From assembly GCA_902612005.1 (NCBI GenBank), contig CACMCA010000011.1, positions 1 through 47,187 on the forward strand: 47,187 nucleotides of DNA. Direction: 5' to 3'. Shown piece after piece: positions 35,201 to 45,177 of the stretch (positions are counted from its first letter, which is position 1; each line of letters begins with the position of its first letter). Source of the stretch: an uncultured Prochlorococcus sp. GTDB lineage: Bacteria; Cyanobacteriota; Cyanobacteriia; PCC-6307; Cyanobiaceae. A model generated the notes under the pieces. The model saw only the letters and a list, made by a program, of their open reading frames with translations, was not told the DNA's origin and searched no databases. Both the position numbers and the translations under genes were made by a program.

Positions 35201-36390
35201 ATTTCCTCTATACAATTCTTCAAGACTTTATTTACATTTTCTGCAACATAAACTTGCTCTTCATAAGAAATTTCAGGAAACATTGGAAGACTAAGAACTT
35301 CTGTACAAATTCTCTCTGTATTAATAAGTTTTTTTCTAGAAAAATTTTTATTTTTGTAAGCTAATTGAGCGTGTATTGGAATTGGATAATAAATAATTGA
35401 ATTGATACCTTTTTCAAAAAGTTGTTGTTTTACCAAATTCCTTAAGGAATAGTATTTATTACAATCAGTATCAAATAAATTTGAAAAATCTTCATTTAAT
35501 AAATATTTATCGTTTCTTAATTTGATGACAAATTGATTCCAAGAATGGGAAATTGAATCAGAGCTAATTTTCGGAAAACTGATAAATGGATTTTTTTCTA
35601 ATAAATTAAAATAATTATTGGCGATTTTTTGACGATTATTTATCCACTTAGAAATATATTTAATTTTGATATTTAATATGGCGGCTTGAATGGTATCAAG
35701 TCTACTGTTATATCCAACTTGAGTATGGTGATATCTTATTGGGCTACCATGGACAGCTAGTTCTCTAATTTTTTTGGCAATATTCTGGTCAGAAGTGGTT
35801 ACAGCTCCACCATCTCCAGCAGCTCCTAAATTTTTAGTAGGGAAAAAGCTAAAACAACCTATATCACCGATACTACCAACTTTGGAATTTTCCCAAATTG
35901 TGCATGTTGCCTGAGCACAATCTTCTATTACTTTTAAGTCATATTTGTTGGCCAATGATTTTATTAAGGTCATATTTACTGCATTTCCAAATAGATGAAC
36001 TGGCATAATTGCCTTGGTATTAGAGTTTATTTCTTGTTCTATTAATTCAGTATTAATGAGATAAGTTTCAGGATCAATATCTACCAAAATAGGATTAGCA
36101 CCAACTGCACTAATAGCCTCTGCAGTAGCAAAAAAGCTAAAAGATGAGGTAATAACTTCGTCACCTACACCAATATCTAATGCACGCAAAGCTAAAACTA
36201 AAGCATCAGTCCCACTGTTACATCCAATAGTATTTTTAACACCAATTAGATTAGAAAAACTCTCTTCAAATTTAGCAATCTCTTGTCCTCCAATATACTG
36301 CCCCCCTTTTAAAACTTTAGAAACCTCACTCTCAATTTCAGAACCAATTTCTTGGAACTGCCTATTTAAAGTAAAAGGAGGTATTTGCAT
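35185..36390 (-). CDS. DegT/DnrJ/EryC1/StrS-family sugar aminotransferase
   Basis: PLP-dependent aminotransferases of this family act on nucleotide-linked 4- or 3-keto sugars to build amino sugars for surface polysaccharides. Seen here: GCNSGTDALVLALRAL near the start, VIEDCAQATCT (PLP-ring Asp), and the PLP Lys in FFPTKNLGAAGDGGAV. Length 401, normal. No other sugar-biosynthesis gene adjoins it, so the exact sugar is unknown. Confidence 0.93.
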   Translation of the reverse strand: MQIPPFTLNRQFQEIGSEIESEVSKVLKGGQYIGGQEIAKFEESFSNLIGVKNTIGCNSGTDALVLALRALDIGVGDEVITSSFSFFATAEAISAVGANPILVDIDPETYLINTELIEQEINSNTKAIMPVHLFGNAVNMTLIKSLANKYDLKVIEDCAQATCTIWENSKVGSIGDIGCFSFFPTKNLGAAGDGGAVTTSDQNIAKKIRELAVHGSPIRYHHTQVGYNSRLDTIQAAILNIKIKYISKWINNRQKIANNYFNLLEKNPFISFPKISSDSISHSWNQFVIKLRNDKYLLNEDFSNLFDTDCNKYYSLRNLVKQQLFEKGINSIIYYPIPIHAQLAYKNKNFSRKKLINTERICTEVLSLPMFPEISYEEQVYVAENVNKVLKNCIEEIQISA

Positions 36391-36443
36391 AATGAATATA
36401 TTAACCCTAAACCATATTTGTATGGGTAAAAAAACATTTTAAT

Positions 36444-37037
36444 TCACTTAAACCAACTCGGTTCTTTTCCTTTAGTCCATTTAATATTGCAACCTAAAGA
36501 AGGCATCTGATTTGAAGGATAAGAATTATCTTGATTCAAATCTCTTACAGCAGAGCGCAAATCTTCACCAGACAGAGGGATATTATTACCTGGTCTACTA
36601 TCATCTAATTGGCCATGATAAAACAAGAAAAAATCACCAGTTACTTCATTTGAAAAAAGATAAAAATCCGGGGTGCAAGCGGCTTTTAACTCCTTAGCAA
36701 ATTTTTGATTTTCATCATATAAATAAGGAAAACTCCATCCTTGTGATTGTGCTTGTAATCTCAAATTTTCAGGAGAATCTGAAGGATGAGTCACAATATC
36801 ATTACTAGAAACTGCAACAGTTTGAACTGTATTTTCAATTTCTTTACTTAAGGTGAGAATTTGATTCTCAATATATTTAACAAATGGACAATGGGCACAA
36901 ATAAACATTAAAAGTAAATGCCGATTATCTAGATTATGAGAATTAAAATATTGATTATTTGAAGAATTAGCATTTAACATTTCGAAATTAGGCAATTGAA
37001 AACCTAATTCCAAAACCATAGAGTTTGTTCTGACCAT
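36444..37037 (-). CDS. thioredoxin-fold protein (AhpC/TSA-like, CAHC)
   Basis: The 197-residue protein has a thioredoxin fold with the segment LLMFICAHCPFVKYIENQI; the CAHC pair could be redox-active, although the motif differs from the CxPC of classic thioredoxin. Further on, FPYLYDENQKFAKELKAACTPDFYLF resembles thiol-peroxidase or resA-like proteins. No signal peptide is seen, so it is probably cytoplasmic. The function and partner are unclear. The start could be the ATG at 37037 or the one six codons in. Confidence 0.82.
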   Translation of the reverse strand: MVRTNSMVLELGFQLPNFEMLNANSSNNQYFNSHNLDNRHLLLMFICAHCPFVKYIENQILTLSKEIENTVQTVAVSSNDIVTHPSDSPENLRLQAQSQGWSFPYLYDENQKFAKELKAACTPDFYLFSNEVTGDFFLFYHGQLDDSRPGNNIPLSGEDLRSAVRDLNQDNSYPSNQMPSLGCNIKWTKGKEPSWFK

Positions 37038-37143
37038 GTTTAAGTTAAATATTTATTGATATTTGAAAATTATTGTATATTTTGCAGTAATCCGTAAAGT
37101 TAGGTACTTTTATATAGGAGAATATATAGAAATAATAAATAAA

Positions 37144-37926
37144 ATGCTTCTAAATCTAACTGGGAAAAAAATTCTTGTCACAGGAATTGCCAATAATCGT
37201 TCAATAGCATGGGGTATTGCTCAACAATTGTCAAAAGCTGGCGCGGAACTTGGAATCACATATTTGCCTGATGATAAGGGAAGATTCGAATCTAAAGTTA
37301 GAGAACTCACTGAACCGTTAAACCCATCGTTATTTTTGCCTCTTGATGTTCAAAATCCAGCTCAAATTGAAGAAATCTTTAAAAATATAAAAAATAATTG
37401 GGGGCTAATTGACGGATTAGTTCACTGCCTAGCATTTGCAGGACGCGACGAATTGATTGGAGATTATAGTGCTACCACTTCAGAGGGTTTTGATAGGGCT
37501 CTTAATATAAGTGCATATTCATTAGCACCTTTATGTAAAGCAGCAAAACCACTTTTTAGTGATGGAGCTGGCGTTGTCTCATTAACTTATTTAGGATCAG
37601 AGAGGGCAATTCCTAACTACAACGTTATGGGAGTTGCAAAAGCAGCTTTAGAAGCTTCAGTAAGATATCTTTCTGCAGAACTTGGGCCCGAAAAACAAGT
37701 CAGAGTTAATGCAATAAGTGCTGGACCTATAAGAACACTTGCTAGTTCTGCTATAGGTGGCATTTTAGATATGATTCACAATGTTGAAGAAAAGGCTCCT
37801 TTACGCAGAACAGTCACTCAAACGGAAGTAGGTAATACTGCTGCTTTTTTATTAAGTGATCTCTCTAGCGGCATTTCAGGCCAAACAATTTATGTTGATG
37901 CGGGTTACTGCATTAATGGAATGTAA
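37144..37926 (+). CDS. fabI: enoyl-[acyl-carrier-protein] reductase (NADH), FabI
   Basis: FabI reduces enoyl-ACP in the final step of each fatty-acid elongation cycle. The NADH-binding loop is VTGIANNRSIAWGIAQQL, and the catalytic Tyr-x6-Lys is in NYNVMGVAKAALEASVRYLS. The start is the ATG at 37144; an upstream in-frame ATG at 37063 would add 27 odd residues before the usual family start. Length 260, the family norm. hisB follows 20 bp downstream. Confidence 0.96.
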   Translation: MLLNLTGKKILVTGIANNRSIAWGIAQQLSKAGAELGITYLPDDKGRFESKVRELTEPLNPSLFLPLDVQNPAQIEEIFKNIKNNWGLIDGLVHCLAFAGRDELIGDYSATTSEGFDRALNISAYSLAPLCKAAKPLFSDGAGVVSLTYLGSERAIPNYNVMGVAKAALEASVRYLSAELGPEKQVRVNAISAGPIRTLASSAIGGILDMIHNVEEKAPLRRTVTQTEVGNTAAFLLSDLSSGISGQTIYVDAGYCINGM

Positions 37927-37946
37927 ACTAAATTTTTTGCATAAAA

Positions 37947-38552
37947 ATGTCAACTCTAAGACAATCTGAAATAAAAAGAAAAACGAATGAAACAGATATT
38001 TCTGTATTTATAAACTTAGATGGGAATGGGATTTCCGAGATTGAAACCGGGATACCATTCTTGGATCATATGCTTCATCAAATATCCAGTCATGGTTTAT
38101 TCGATTTAAAAATAAAAGCAATTGGAGATACCCATATTGATGATCATCATACAAATGAAGATGTAGGAATCGCGTTAGGCAAAGCATTTTCAAAAGCCTT
38201 GGGAGAAAGAAAAGGAATAAGTAGATTTGGACATTTCTTTGCCCCATTAGATGAAGCATTAGTTCAAGTGACTCTAGACTGCTCCGGCAGACCACACCTA
38301 TCTTATGATCTTCAATTAAAAGCTCCTAGAATTGGTAATTATGATACTGAACTAGTAAAAGAGTTTTTTATTGCTTTTATAAATAACAGTGGTATTACTT
38401 TGCATATAAATCAAGTAAGAGGTAGCAATTCACATCATATAGTTGAGGCTTGCTTTAAAGCTTTTTCACGAGCAATGAGAATGGCTACCGAAATAGACCT
38501 AAGAAGATCTGATTCAATTCCAAGCAGTAAAGGTATGCTAGAAAATCAATAA
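37947..38552 (+). CDS. hisB: imidazoleglycerol-phosphate dehydratase HisB
   Basis: HisB removes water from imidazoleglycerol phosphate in histidine synthesis. The metal-binding repeats are visible: [27 protein letters not shown], and [18 protein letters not shown]. At 201 residues it is the monofunctional form, without a phosphatase domain. The gene probably sits in one transcript with fabI, though the two pathways are unrelated, which is common in streamlined genomes. Confidence 0.97.
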   Translation: MSTLRQSEIKRKTNETDISVFINLDGNGISEIETGIPFLDHMLHQISSHGLFDLKIKAIGDTHIDDHHTNEDVGIALGKAFSKALGERKGISRFGHFFAPLDEALVQVTLDCSGRPHLSYDLQLKAPRIGNYDTELVKEFFIAFINNSGITLHINQVRGSNSHHIVEACFKAFSRAMRMATEIDLRRSDSIPSSKGMLENQ

Positions 38553-38584
38553 ATAGGAATTTTTTCGAATCAGCCACAATTCAG

Positions 38585-40108
38585 TTGATTTTTGGCGAAA
38601 ATAGAACAAGTAATTATTTTGTTGTGACTAATTTACAAGATAAAAAAATTGATAAATTTAAAAGTTTTAATAAAGAAGATTGGTCAAGTGCGTATCAAAA
38701 TGTAGAAAAGGAACTAACGAAGGAGCTTCTAAAAATTAGTAAAGGTAATAATATTAAAAATTTAAATGGAACATTATTAAGAAATGGACCAGGAATACTA
38801 AAGAGAGGTGGACAATGGGTTCATCATCCATTTGATGGTGATGGAATGATAACATCCATAAAATTCGAAAATGGTCAGCCATTTTTAACAAATAGATTCG
38901 TTAAAACTAAGGGTTATTTGGAAGAAGAAAAAATAGATAAATTTATTTATAGAGGGGTATTTGGGACCCAAAAAAATGGAGGAATTCTAAATAATGCATT
39001 AGATCTGAAATTCAAGAATATCGCCAATACTCATGTCGTTAAATTAGGAGATGAAATTCTCGCATTATGGGAAGCAGCCGGTCCACATGCAATGGATCCC
39101 GAAAGTCTTGATACTATTGGTTTAACAACATTAAAAGGGGTGCTCAAGCCCAACGAAGCATTCAGTGCTCATCCAAAAAGAGACCTAAACTCAAATGCAT
39201 CTTCAGAACTTTTAGTCACTTTTGGACTACAAACCGGGCCAAAAAGCACCATTAGATTAATGGAATTCAATAATGATGGTACAAATTCTGGTGAACTGAT
39301 TTTCGATAGAAAAGACACATTGAATGGATTTGCATTCCTTCATGATTTCGCGATTACAACTAATTTTGCAATATTCTTACAGAACGCTATTGATTTCAAT
39401 CCTCTTCCATTTGTAATGGGTCAAAGAGGAGCAGCACAATGTCTAAAGTCAAACCCAAATAAAAAGGCAAAGTTTTTTATCATCCCCAGAGAAAGTGGAT
39501 TATTTCGAGGTCAGCCACCGTTAACAATAGATGCACCAGAAGGATTCGTTTTTCATCATGTAAATGCATTTGAAAAAGATTCCAAAATCATATTAGATAG
39601 TATTTTTTATGATGATTTCCCATCAGTTGGTCCAGACGAGAATTTTAGAGATATTGACTTTGATAAATATCCAGAAGGAAAACTGAAAAGATCAATTATC
39701 GATCTAAAGAAAAAAACTAGTGAAATTGAAACTTTAAGTGAACAATGTTGTGAATTTGCTGTTGTTAATCCTAAAAACCTAGGATTAAAAGCAACTTTTA
39801 GTTGGATGGCAAGTACATCCCAAAAGCTGGGGAACGCTCCACTTCAAGCAATAAAAAAAATAAATTTAATTTCTAAAGAAGAGATTTCTTGGTCAGCAGG
39901 TCCAAGTGGGTTCGTTAGTGAACCAATTATGGTTCCCTCAGAAAACTCTTCAAAAGAAGATGAGGGATTTTTATTTATACTTCTATGGAACGGAGAACGA
40001 AGAGGAAGTGATTTAGTGATATTAGACGCAAAAGACTTAAAAGAATTAGCTGTTTATGAATTACCCATTTCAATTCCTCATGGCCTTCATGGATCTTGGG
40101 TTAATTGA
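38585..40108 (+). CDS. carotenoid cleavage oxygenase (apocarotenoid 15,15'-oxygenase-like)
   Basis: This iron-dependent oxygenase cleaves carotenoids or apocarotenoids. The four Fe-ligating His are seen in FSAHPKRD, AFLHDFAIT, FVFHHVNAFE and PHGLHGSW, in the correct order for the family. The start is uncertain: TTG at 38585 (507 residues) or GTG at 38624 (13 residues shorter). The product could be retinal or another apocarotenoid; no rhodopsin gene is in the window, so a retinal link is not supported here. It ends two bases before the convergent rdgB gene. Confidence 0.92.
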   Translation: MIFGENRTSNYFVVTNLQDKKIDKFKSFNKEDWSSAYQNVEKELTKELLKISKGNNIKNLNGTLLRNGPGILKRGGQWVHHPFDGDGMITSIKFENGQPFLTNRFVKTKGYLEEEKIDKFIYRGVFGTQKNGGILNNALDLKFKNIANTHVVKLGDEILALWEAAGPHAMDPESLDTIGLTTLKGVLKPNEAFSAHPKRDLNSNASSELLVTFGLQTGPKSTIRLMEFNNDGTNSGELIFDRKDTLNGFAFLHDFAITTNFAIFLQNAIDFNPLPFVMGQRGAAQCLKSNPNKKAKFFIIPRESGLFRGQPPLTIDAPEGFVFHHVNAFEKDSKIILDSIFYDDFPSVGPDENFRDIDFDKYPEGKLKRSIIDLKKKTSEIETLSEQCCEFAVVNPKNLGLKATFSWMASTSQKLGNAPLQAIKKINLISKEEISWSAGPSGFVSEPIMVPSENSSKEDEGFLFILLWNGERRGSDLVILDAKDLKELAVYELPISIPHGLHGSWVN

Positions 40109-40110
40109 AT

Positions 40111-40686
40111 TTAAGAAAAAATTTGAATTAAATTTGGAATAATTTTTTTTAATGCTTTACCTCTATGACTACAAGAGTCTTTAATATCATTATTCATTTC
40201 TGCGAAAGTTAATCTAGTAGAACTCTCCTCAAAAATTGGGTCATACCCAAAACCTCCTTTTCCTCTCGGATTTAAAATAATATTGCCATGACATTTGGCC
40301 TCAGATTCAATAATCACTTCACCATCTTGGGAACAAACACAAATATTGGCAATAAAGAAAGCACTTCTATTTTGAACTCCATCAAGTTCTTTTAAAACTC
40401 GTTCAATTCTCTTCTTATCATTTTCTGCATATCTAGATGAGTAAATGCCAGGCTTACCATCAAGTGCTTCAATACAAATTCCTGAATCATCTGCTATGGC
40501 GAAATTATTTGTTTTTCTCGAAACTTCACTCGCTTTTTTAATTGCATTATCTCTAAATGTCATTCCATCCTCTTCAACTTCTAATGATTCTGGCTGGAGT
40601 AATAATTGGCAATTAACTACAGCAAGCAATTTCTTATATTCTTCAATTTTACCTTTATTTTTACTCGCTAAATATAAATTTTTCAT
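40111..40686 (-). CDS. rdgB: non-canonical purine NTP pyrophosphatase (RdgB/HAM1)
   Basis: The enzyme hydrolyses ITP, dITP and XTP to keep them out of nucleic acids. The start LYLASKNKGKIEEYKKLL and the central FAIADDSGICIEALDGKPGIYSSRYA are diagnostic, and GKGGFGYDPIFEE follows. The ATG at 40686 gives 191 residues, the family norm; an upstream in-frame ATG at 40725 would overlap the preceding gene. It begins two bases after the phosphohexomutase stop, so the two are one operon. Confidence 0.96.
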   Translation of the reverse strand: MKNLYLASKNKGKIEEYKKLLAVVNCQLLLQPESLEVEEDGMTFRDNAIKKASEVSRKTNNFAIADDSGICIEALDGKPGIYSSRYAENDKKRIERVLKELDGVQNRSAFFIANICVCSQDGEVIIESEAKCHGNIILNPRGKGGFGYDPIFEESSTRLTFAEMNNDIKDSCSHRGKALKKIIPNLIQIFS

Positions 40687-40688
40687 CC

Positions 40689-42143
40689 TTATTTTCCTGC
40701 CAAATTTATAAAAACCTGACCCCACTCTAATAAATCATCTAAATAAGATTCTTTTGGTGCTTCACAATATAACCTTAAAAGAGGTTCCGTTCCTGAAAAC
40801 CTAAAAAGAAGCCAAAAATTTTTATCAATTCTCAACTTTATTCCATCAATCTTTGAGATATTTTTTAACTTGTGATTATTAATTTTCTCAGGCATATTAT
40901 CTATGATAAATTCTTTTACATTATTTTTTTCAGACTGATTTGGAAATTTAATATCAATTCTTTTATAAAAACTTGGCCCAAAATCTTTTTGAATTTCATC
41001 TAAGGTTTGGTATAAATATTCAGATTTTTCAGCAATTCCATTTAATAAAACCATCGCTGCATATAGAGCATCTCTTTCAGGCATAAAGTCACCAAAACCA
41101 ACTCCACCAGATTCCTCTCCTCCAATAAATATTTTCTCTTTAATCATTTTTTCAGCAATATATTTAAAGCCAACTGGAAGTTCAAAAACATCTCTATTTT
41201 GACTCTCTGATATATTTTTAATAATATCTGAACCACTAACAGTCTTTAAAACTGGATAAGAATTATTTTTAATTTCGCCCAAATAGCTAATAAAGTATGG
41301 AAGTAAATCTTGAGTACTAGAGTACCTTCCTTTTTCATCAATTGCCGCAATCCTATCACCATCACCATCAAATATAATTCCTAGAGTTTTAACTTCGTTT
41401 GTTGAATTTTTCATTAAAATTTGATTTAGATCATCTACATAATTCAAAAGAGGTTCAGGAGGTTTTCCTCCAAAAAAAGGATCAGCATCGTTCCTGATTT
41501 CTGAAATAACTTCTAAATCATTAGAAGCAAAAATCTCAGCCATACAATTTGCAGCTGAACCATGCATAGAATCTACAAAAATTCTCAATTTCATTTTTTT
41601 CAATCTTTTAGAAATAAAGTCAATATCAAAAAGGGATCTTATTCTATCTAAATGAAATTTCTTAATATCTACCAATTGATTAACACCATCTATTTTTTCA
41701 ATTGAATTACCAAGCATTAATCTTTTTTCAATTTCACTCGTAAAAGATTCGTCAACAGAACAACCATTAAAGCTCTTTATTTTCAGACCTAGCCAATTAT
41801 ATGGATTATGACTTGCTGTAATTACTAACGCTCCAAGACAACCTACTTCTTTTGCATAGAAACTACAAGAGGGTGTTGTTACAAAACTATTAGATAAGAT
41901 CGGTTCGAAACCACATCCTCTTACATAAGGCACTATTTGCTTGGCAAATTCACAAGCCATAAATCTACGATCAAATCCAATAATAATTTTCTTTGAATTA
42001 ACTTCTTTATAGTATTGATAATGCAACTCCTGGCATGCAGCAACAACAATTCTTGAAAGATTGGATAGATTAAAATCAAATCCAATAATTCCTCGCCAAC
42101 CATCAGTTCCAAATTTAATCTGATCTAATTTATCAGCTGTCAA
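40689..42143 (-). CDS. phosphoglucomutase/phosphomannomutase family protein
   Basis: The enzyme interconverts hexose 1- and 6-phosphates. The phosphoserine loop VITASHNPYNWLG, the metal loop IIFDGDGDRIAAID, the sugar-binding loop GGEESGGVGFGD and the phosphate-binding FRFSGTEPLLRLY appear in the family order. Length 484. The specific sugar (glucose, mannose or glucosamine) cannot be decided. It is upstream of rdgB with a two-base gap. Confidence 0.93.
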   Translation of the reverse strand: MTADKLDQIKFGTDGWRGIIGFDFNLSNLSRIVVAACQELHYQYYKEVNSKKIIIGFDRRFMACEFAKQIVPYVRGCGFEPILSNSFVTTPSCSFYAKEVGCLGALVITASHNPYNWLGLKIKSFNGCSVDESFTSEIEKRLMLGNSIEKIDGVNQLVDIKKFHLDRIRSLFDIDFISKRLKKMKLRIFVDSMHGSAANCMAEIFASNDLEVISEIRNDADPFFGGKPPEPLLNYVDDLNQILMKNSTNEVKTLGIIFDGDGDRIAAIDEKGRYSSTQDLLPYFISYLGEIKNNSYPVLKTVSGSDIIKNISESQNRDVFELPVGFKYIAEKMIKEKIFIGGEESGGVGFGDFMPERDALYAAMVLLNGIAEKSEYLYQTLDEIQKDFGPSFYKRIDIKFPNQSEKNNVKEFIIDNMPEKINNHKLKNISKIDGIKLRIDKNFWLLFRFSGTEPLLRLYCEAPKESYLDDLLEWGQVFINLAGK

Positions 42144-42223
42144 ATTTAAAAGTTCCTTGAATTCTTATAGTTATCTATAATAATTTATATGAGTAAATTT
42201 TAAAACTGCCATTAAAAAATAAT

Positions 42224-43642
42224 TTGAATTCTCTTCATTTAAAAAGTTTCATAAGATGCAAAAGAAAAGCATGGCTAGATTTTAAGGGTAAAAAATCTTA
42301 TGAAGTTTGGTCTCCCCATAAAGCTATAGACAAAATTAATCAGTTTCAAATTTTCTCTGAATTTTGTAATAGTGAAATATATACAGGATTAAAAGCATGC
42401 AAAAATGGTTATAAAGGGGTAATTGGATTAAAAATCAAAGGGAATCTTTTCCAAAACATTTACGCAGAGATACGTCCACAATTACTTGTAAAGACTAAAG
42501 GAAAAAGTAAATGGGGACTATATAAATATTTACCTGCTGTTTATAAGTTAGGCCACAAAACCACTAAAGAACATTTATTCGACTTAGCTTTTAGTTCTAT
42601 GCTGTTGGAATCTTTTCAAGAATCTAAAATTGAGAAAGGATTAGTAATTTCAAGTTTAGATAAAAAAGTTAATGTTGAAGAAATTTATTTAAATAAAAAA
42701 TTAAGAAAAAAAGTTTTGAATGTTTTATTAAGTTTGAATAAATGCTTAGAAGGATTTATGCCAGAAATAACTCAAGATAGAAAAAAATGTACTATTTGTT
42801 CATGGCAAAAATTTTGTGACAAAGAAGCGAAAGAAAATGGATATTTAACAGATATAGATGGAATAGGATCCAAAACGGCCTCATTACTCATAACAAATGG
42901 AATATCTGATACCCAAACTTTAGCTTCATTTAGCGAAAAACAAATTGTAGAGAAATTATCTAAATTCAACGATCAAAAGTATGAAAAAGCGTCCGTATTT
43001 GTAAAGCAAGCACAAGCTTATATTTCTGGGGAACCATATCGCATTTCCAATAAAAATGATACTAGCCATCTACTAGAAAAAACATGTACGGGATTTTTTA
43101 TATTTGATATTGAGTCAAATCCAGATGATAAGCATGACTTTTTATATGGTTTTTTAAAAATAAATAATTTGTTTACAAAAAAAGAAAATCATATTTATAA
43201 ACCAATTTTAAATCTCAAAAACAATAAAAGAGAATCTTACAGGGAAATTATTGAAATAATTTTTTCACATAGGGAATGGCCAGTTTTACATTACGGAGAG
43301 ACTGAAAAGATAGCAATAATTAATATTGCTAAAAACCTAAATTTTAGTTTTGAAGAAATTGATTCACTTGCCTCAAGATTTATAGACTTACATAACTTAA
43401 TACGAAAGTCTTGGATATTACCACTAAAAAACTATGGCTTAAAAACTGTTTCTAATTGGCTTGGATTTGAATGGATGCAGAAAAATGTAAGTGGCTCGAA
43501 AGCCCTTTATTGGTGGATTCAATATCAAATCACAAAAAACGAAATATTTTTAAAAAAAATTATCCAATATAACAAAGATGATTGTTTGGCTACTCTTCAA
43601 ATTGCAGAATATTTAATAAAAAATCAATTAAAGAAAAATTGA
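42224..43642 (+). CDS. TM0106-type RecB-like nuclease with HhH and RNase H-like domains
   Basis: The 472-residue protein has three parts. Residues 1-200 resemble a RecB/Cas4-type nuclease with four Cys placed like an iron-sulfur staple: Cys12, then Cys189-X2-Cys192-X5-Cys198. Two expected catalytic Asp positions appear as Gln86 and Val106 (RPQLLV and LPAVYKLG), although the Lys remains, so this site may be inactive. Residues ~207-225 are a helix-hairpin-helix (DIDGIGSKTASLLITNG). Residues ~290-470 are an RNase H-like domain (FDIESNP, HYGETEK, FIDLHNL, YNKDDC). TTG start at 42224. Role in DNA or RNA processing is unknown. Confidence 0.85.
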   Translation: MNSLHLKSFIRCKRKAWLDFKGKKSYEVWSPHKAIDKINQFQIFSEFCNSEIYTGLKACKNGYKGVIGLKIKGNLFQNIYAEIRPQLLVKTKGKSKWGLYKYLPAVYKLGHKTTKEHLFDLAFSSMLLESFQESKIEKGLVISSLDKKVNVEEIYLNKKLRKKVLNVLLSLNKCLEGFMPEITQDRKKCTICSWQKFCDKEAKENGYLTDIDGIGSKTASLLITNGISDTQTLASFSEKQIVEKLSKFNDQKYEKASVFVKQAQAYISGEPYRISNKNDTSHLLEKTCTGFFIFDIESNPDDKHDFLYGFLKINNLFTKKENHIYKPILNLKNNKRESYREIIEIIFSHREWPVLHYGETEKIAIINIAKNLNFSFEEIDSLASRFIDLHNLIRKSWILPLKNYGLKTVSNWLGFEWMQKNVSGSKALYWWIQYQITKNEIFLKKIIQYNKDDCLATLQIAEYLIKNQLKKN

Positions 43643-44464
43643 TCCTACAGATTTATTAATAATAATTTTTCCAAAAATTTCTGAAAAAAAATAACTTCCT
43701 TCCTCTAAATATTTTCTTTTTATCATTGCTAAACCTTTTATTTGAGAATCTGATTTAAAAAAACTAGTGATTTTGCCCACAGAAATATCCTTGGCAGAAT
43801 TTATATATAAATTTTTATCTTTAACCTCTAAATTCAAATTAGATTCCAATGATTTCCAAATTCTTATTTCCTGTTTTAAAGAAGAAACATTTTTTATTTT
43901 TGACATTGTTTCTTGTCCTAAATAACAACCTTTATTGAAATCTATAAGATCTTCTAATCCAAGCTCAAGAGGATTATTTTTTCCGTTGATTTCCATTTCT
44001 AATGAGGGTATTGCCTGATTAATCTTCCAAACTTTTAAATCATTGGCATTTAGTAAATTTAGTTTATTTTTAAATATTTCAAATTCTTTATCTTCTGTTT
44101 TGAAAAAAATAGGCTGGTAAGTTCTCCATGAACTAGATTCATCAATTTCCTGAATTCTATTTATCAAGAAAGGTTGACTTAGAAGTACATCGTCCGCTGG
44201 AAAAATAATTTGATTAAAGTAATCAATTATTTCCTTAGTGTTACCCGCCAAGATAATTACTTCTAAGTGTCTTTCTAAAAGAATAATTTCAATTAATGAC
44301 CTTAGAACTCCATTTGGAGTTAACCAACAAGTTTTGATAACTTTATTTTCTGAATAAAGAATATTACCAGTTGTTATTCCATTCAAAAATTTTCTGGCAT
44401 CTTTTCCAGTAATAGAAAAACAATCAAATTTTTCAAGCCAAAACTTTTTTTTTATATCTTCCAT
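43628..44464 (-). CDS. ygfZ: folate-binding tRNA/iron-sulfur assembly protein YgfZ (GcvT-like)
   Basis: YgfZ proteins use tetrahydrofolate and help maintain some iron-sulfur enzymes, including MiaB. The signature KGCYLGQETMSK is visible around residues 178-189; its Cys is essential in the family. Upstream there is the GcvT-like region GITTGNILYSENKVIKTCWL. At 278 residues it is normal. It overlaps the end of the RecB-like nuclease by 15 bp and lies 10 bp downstream of pyrE on the same strand. Confidence 0.9.
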   Translation of the reverse strand: MEDIKKKFWLEKFDCFSITGKDARKFLNGITTGNILYSENKVIKTCWLTPNGVLRSLIEIILLERHLEVIILAGNTKEIIDYFNQIIFPADDVLLSQPFLINRIQEIDESSSWRTYQPIFFKTEDKEFEIFKNKLNLLNANDLKVWKINQAIPSLEMEINGKNNPLELGLEDLIDFNKGCYLGQETMSKIKNVSSLKQEIRIWKSLESNLNLEVKDKNLYINSAKDISVGKITSFFKSDSQIKGLAMIKRKYLEEGSYFFSEIFGKIIINKSVGSIFL

Positions 44465-44474
44465 TTTGAAATAA

Positions 44475-45035
44475 TCATAAAAAGTCTTTTATTGTAAAAA
44501 GACTCTTTAATGTAACATTTTCATCTGCAAGGGCTTCTAATCCCCCTTCTTGCCTATCAACTATAGACAAAACTTCCTCAACAACATAATTATTTTCGCG
44601 TAACTTTTTTATGGCTTTTATCACTGAACCAGCAGTTGTAACGACATCCTCTAAAACAGTTACCAAAGTTCCTTCTTCTAATTTAGGGCCCTCTATTCCA
44701 GCTTTGGTACCGTATTGTTTGATTTCTTTCCGAATTATTAAACCATCAAGGTCTAGGCCATGCAAAGCTGCCTTGACAATTAGTCCACTTACTATTGGGT
44801 CTGCGCCTAATGTCAATCCTGCTACAGCTTTTGACCTTGAGTCTTTTAACTCTAAAAATAAATCACTTATTAAGTTTAAGCCTTCGCCATTTAATGAAAC
44901 TGGTTTACAGTTCAAATAATGACTACTTTTTTTTCCGGAAGATAAAGTAAAGTTTCCTTTCTTGTAAGATTTTTCAATTAACTGTTTTAACAATTTTGCT
45001 TTATTTAAATCATACTTATCAAAAAATTTGCCCAT
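44475..45035 (-). CDS. pyrE: orotate phosphoribosyltransferase PyrE
   Basis: PyrE makes orotidine 5'-phosphate in pyrimidine synthesis. The PRPP-binding loop [18 protein letters not shown] is diagnostic, and [18 protein letters not shown] and [12 protein letters not shown] match the substrate region. Length 186. It leads a two-gene unit with ygfZ; the 142-bp gap in front holds its promoter and that of the downstream CAU tRNA on the other strand. Confidence 0.96.
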   Translation of the reverse strand: MGKFFDKYDLNKAKLLKQLIEKSYKKGNFTLSSGKKSSHYLNCKPVSLNGEGLNLISDLFLELKDSRSKAVAGLTLGADPIVSGLIVKAALHGLDLDGLIIRKEIKQYGTKAGIEGPKLEEGTLVTVLEDVVTTAGSVIKAIKKLRENNYVVEEVLSIVDRQEGGLEALADENVTLKSLFTIKDFL

Positions 45036-45177
45036 TAGTAAAAGTTAAATTTATATTTAAAGATTAGAAGAAAAAAAAGAAATCTCACAAAAACTTCCTA
45101 ATGAGGTGTTTTTTGAAATATTATTTTTATATTGTATATTGAAATTCAATGTAATTAAAATTACATAAATTCCCCTT

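Noticed and set aside
44611..44919. Open frame of 102 codons opposite pyrE
   Set aside because: It is antisense to the conserved PyrE active-site region, so its codons are dictated by pyrE; no independent sign of coding.
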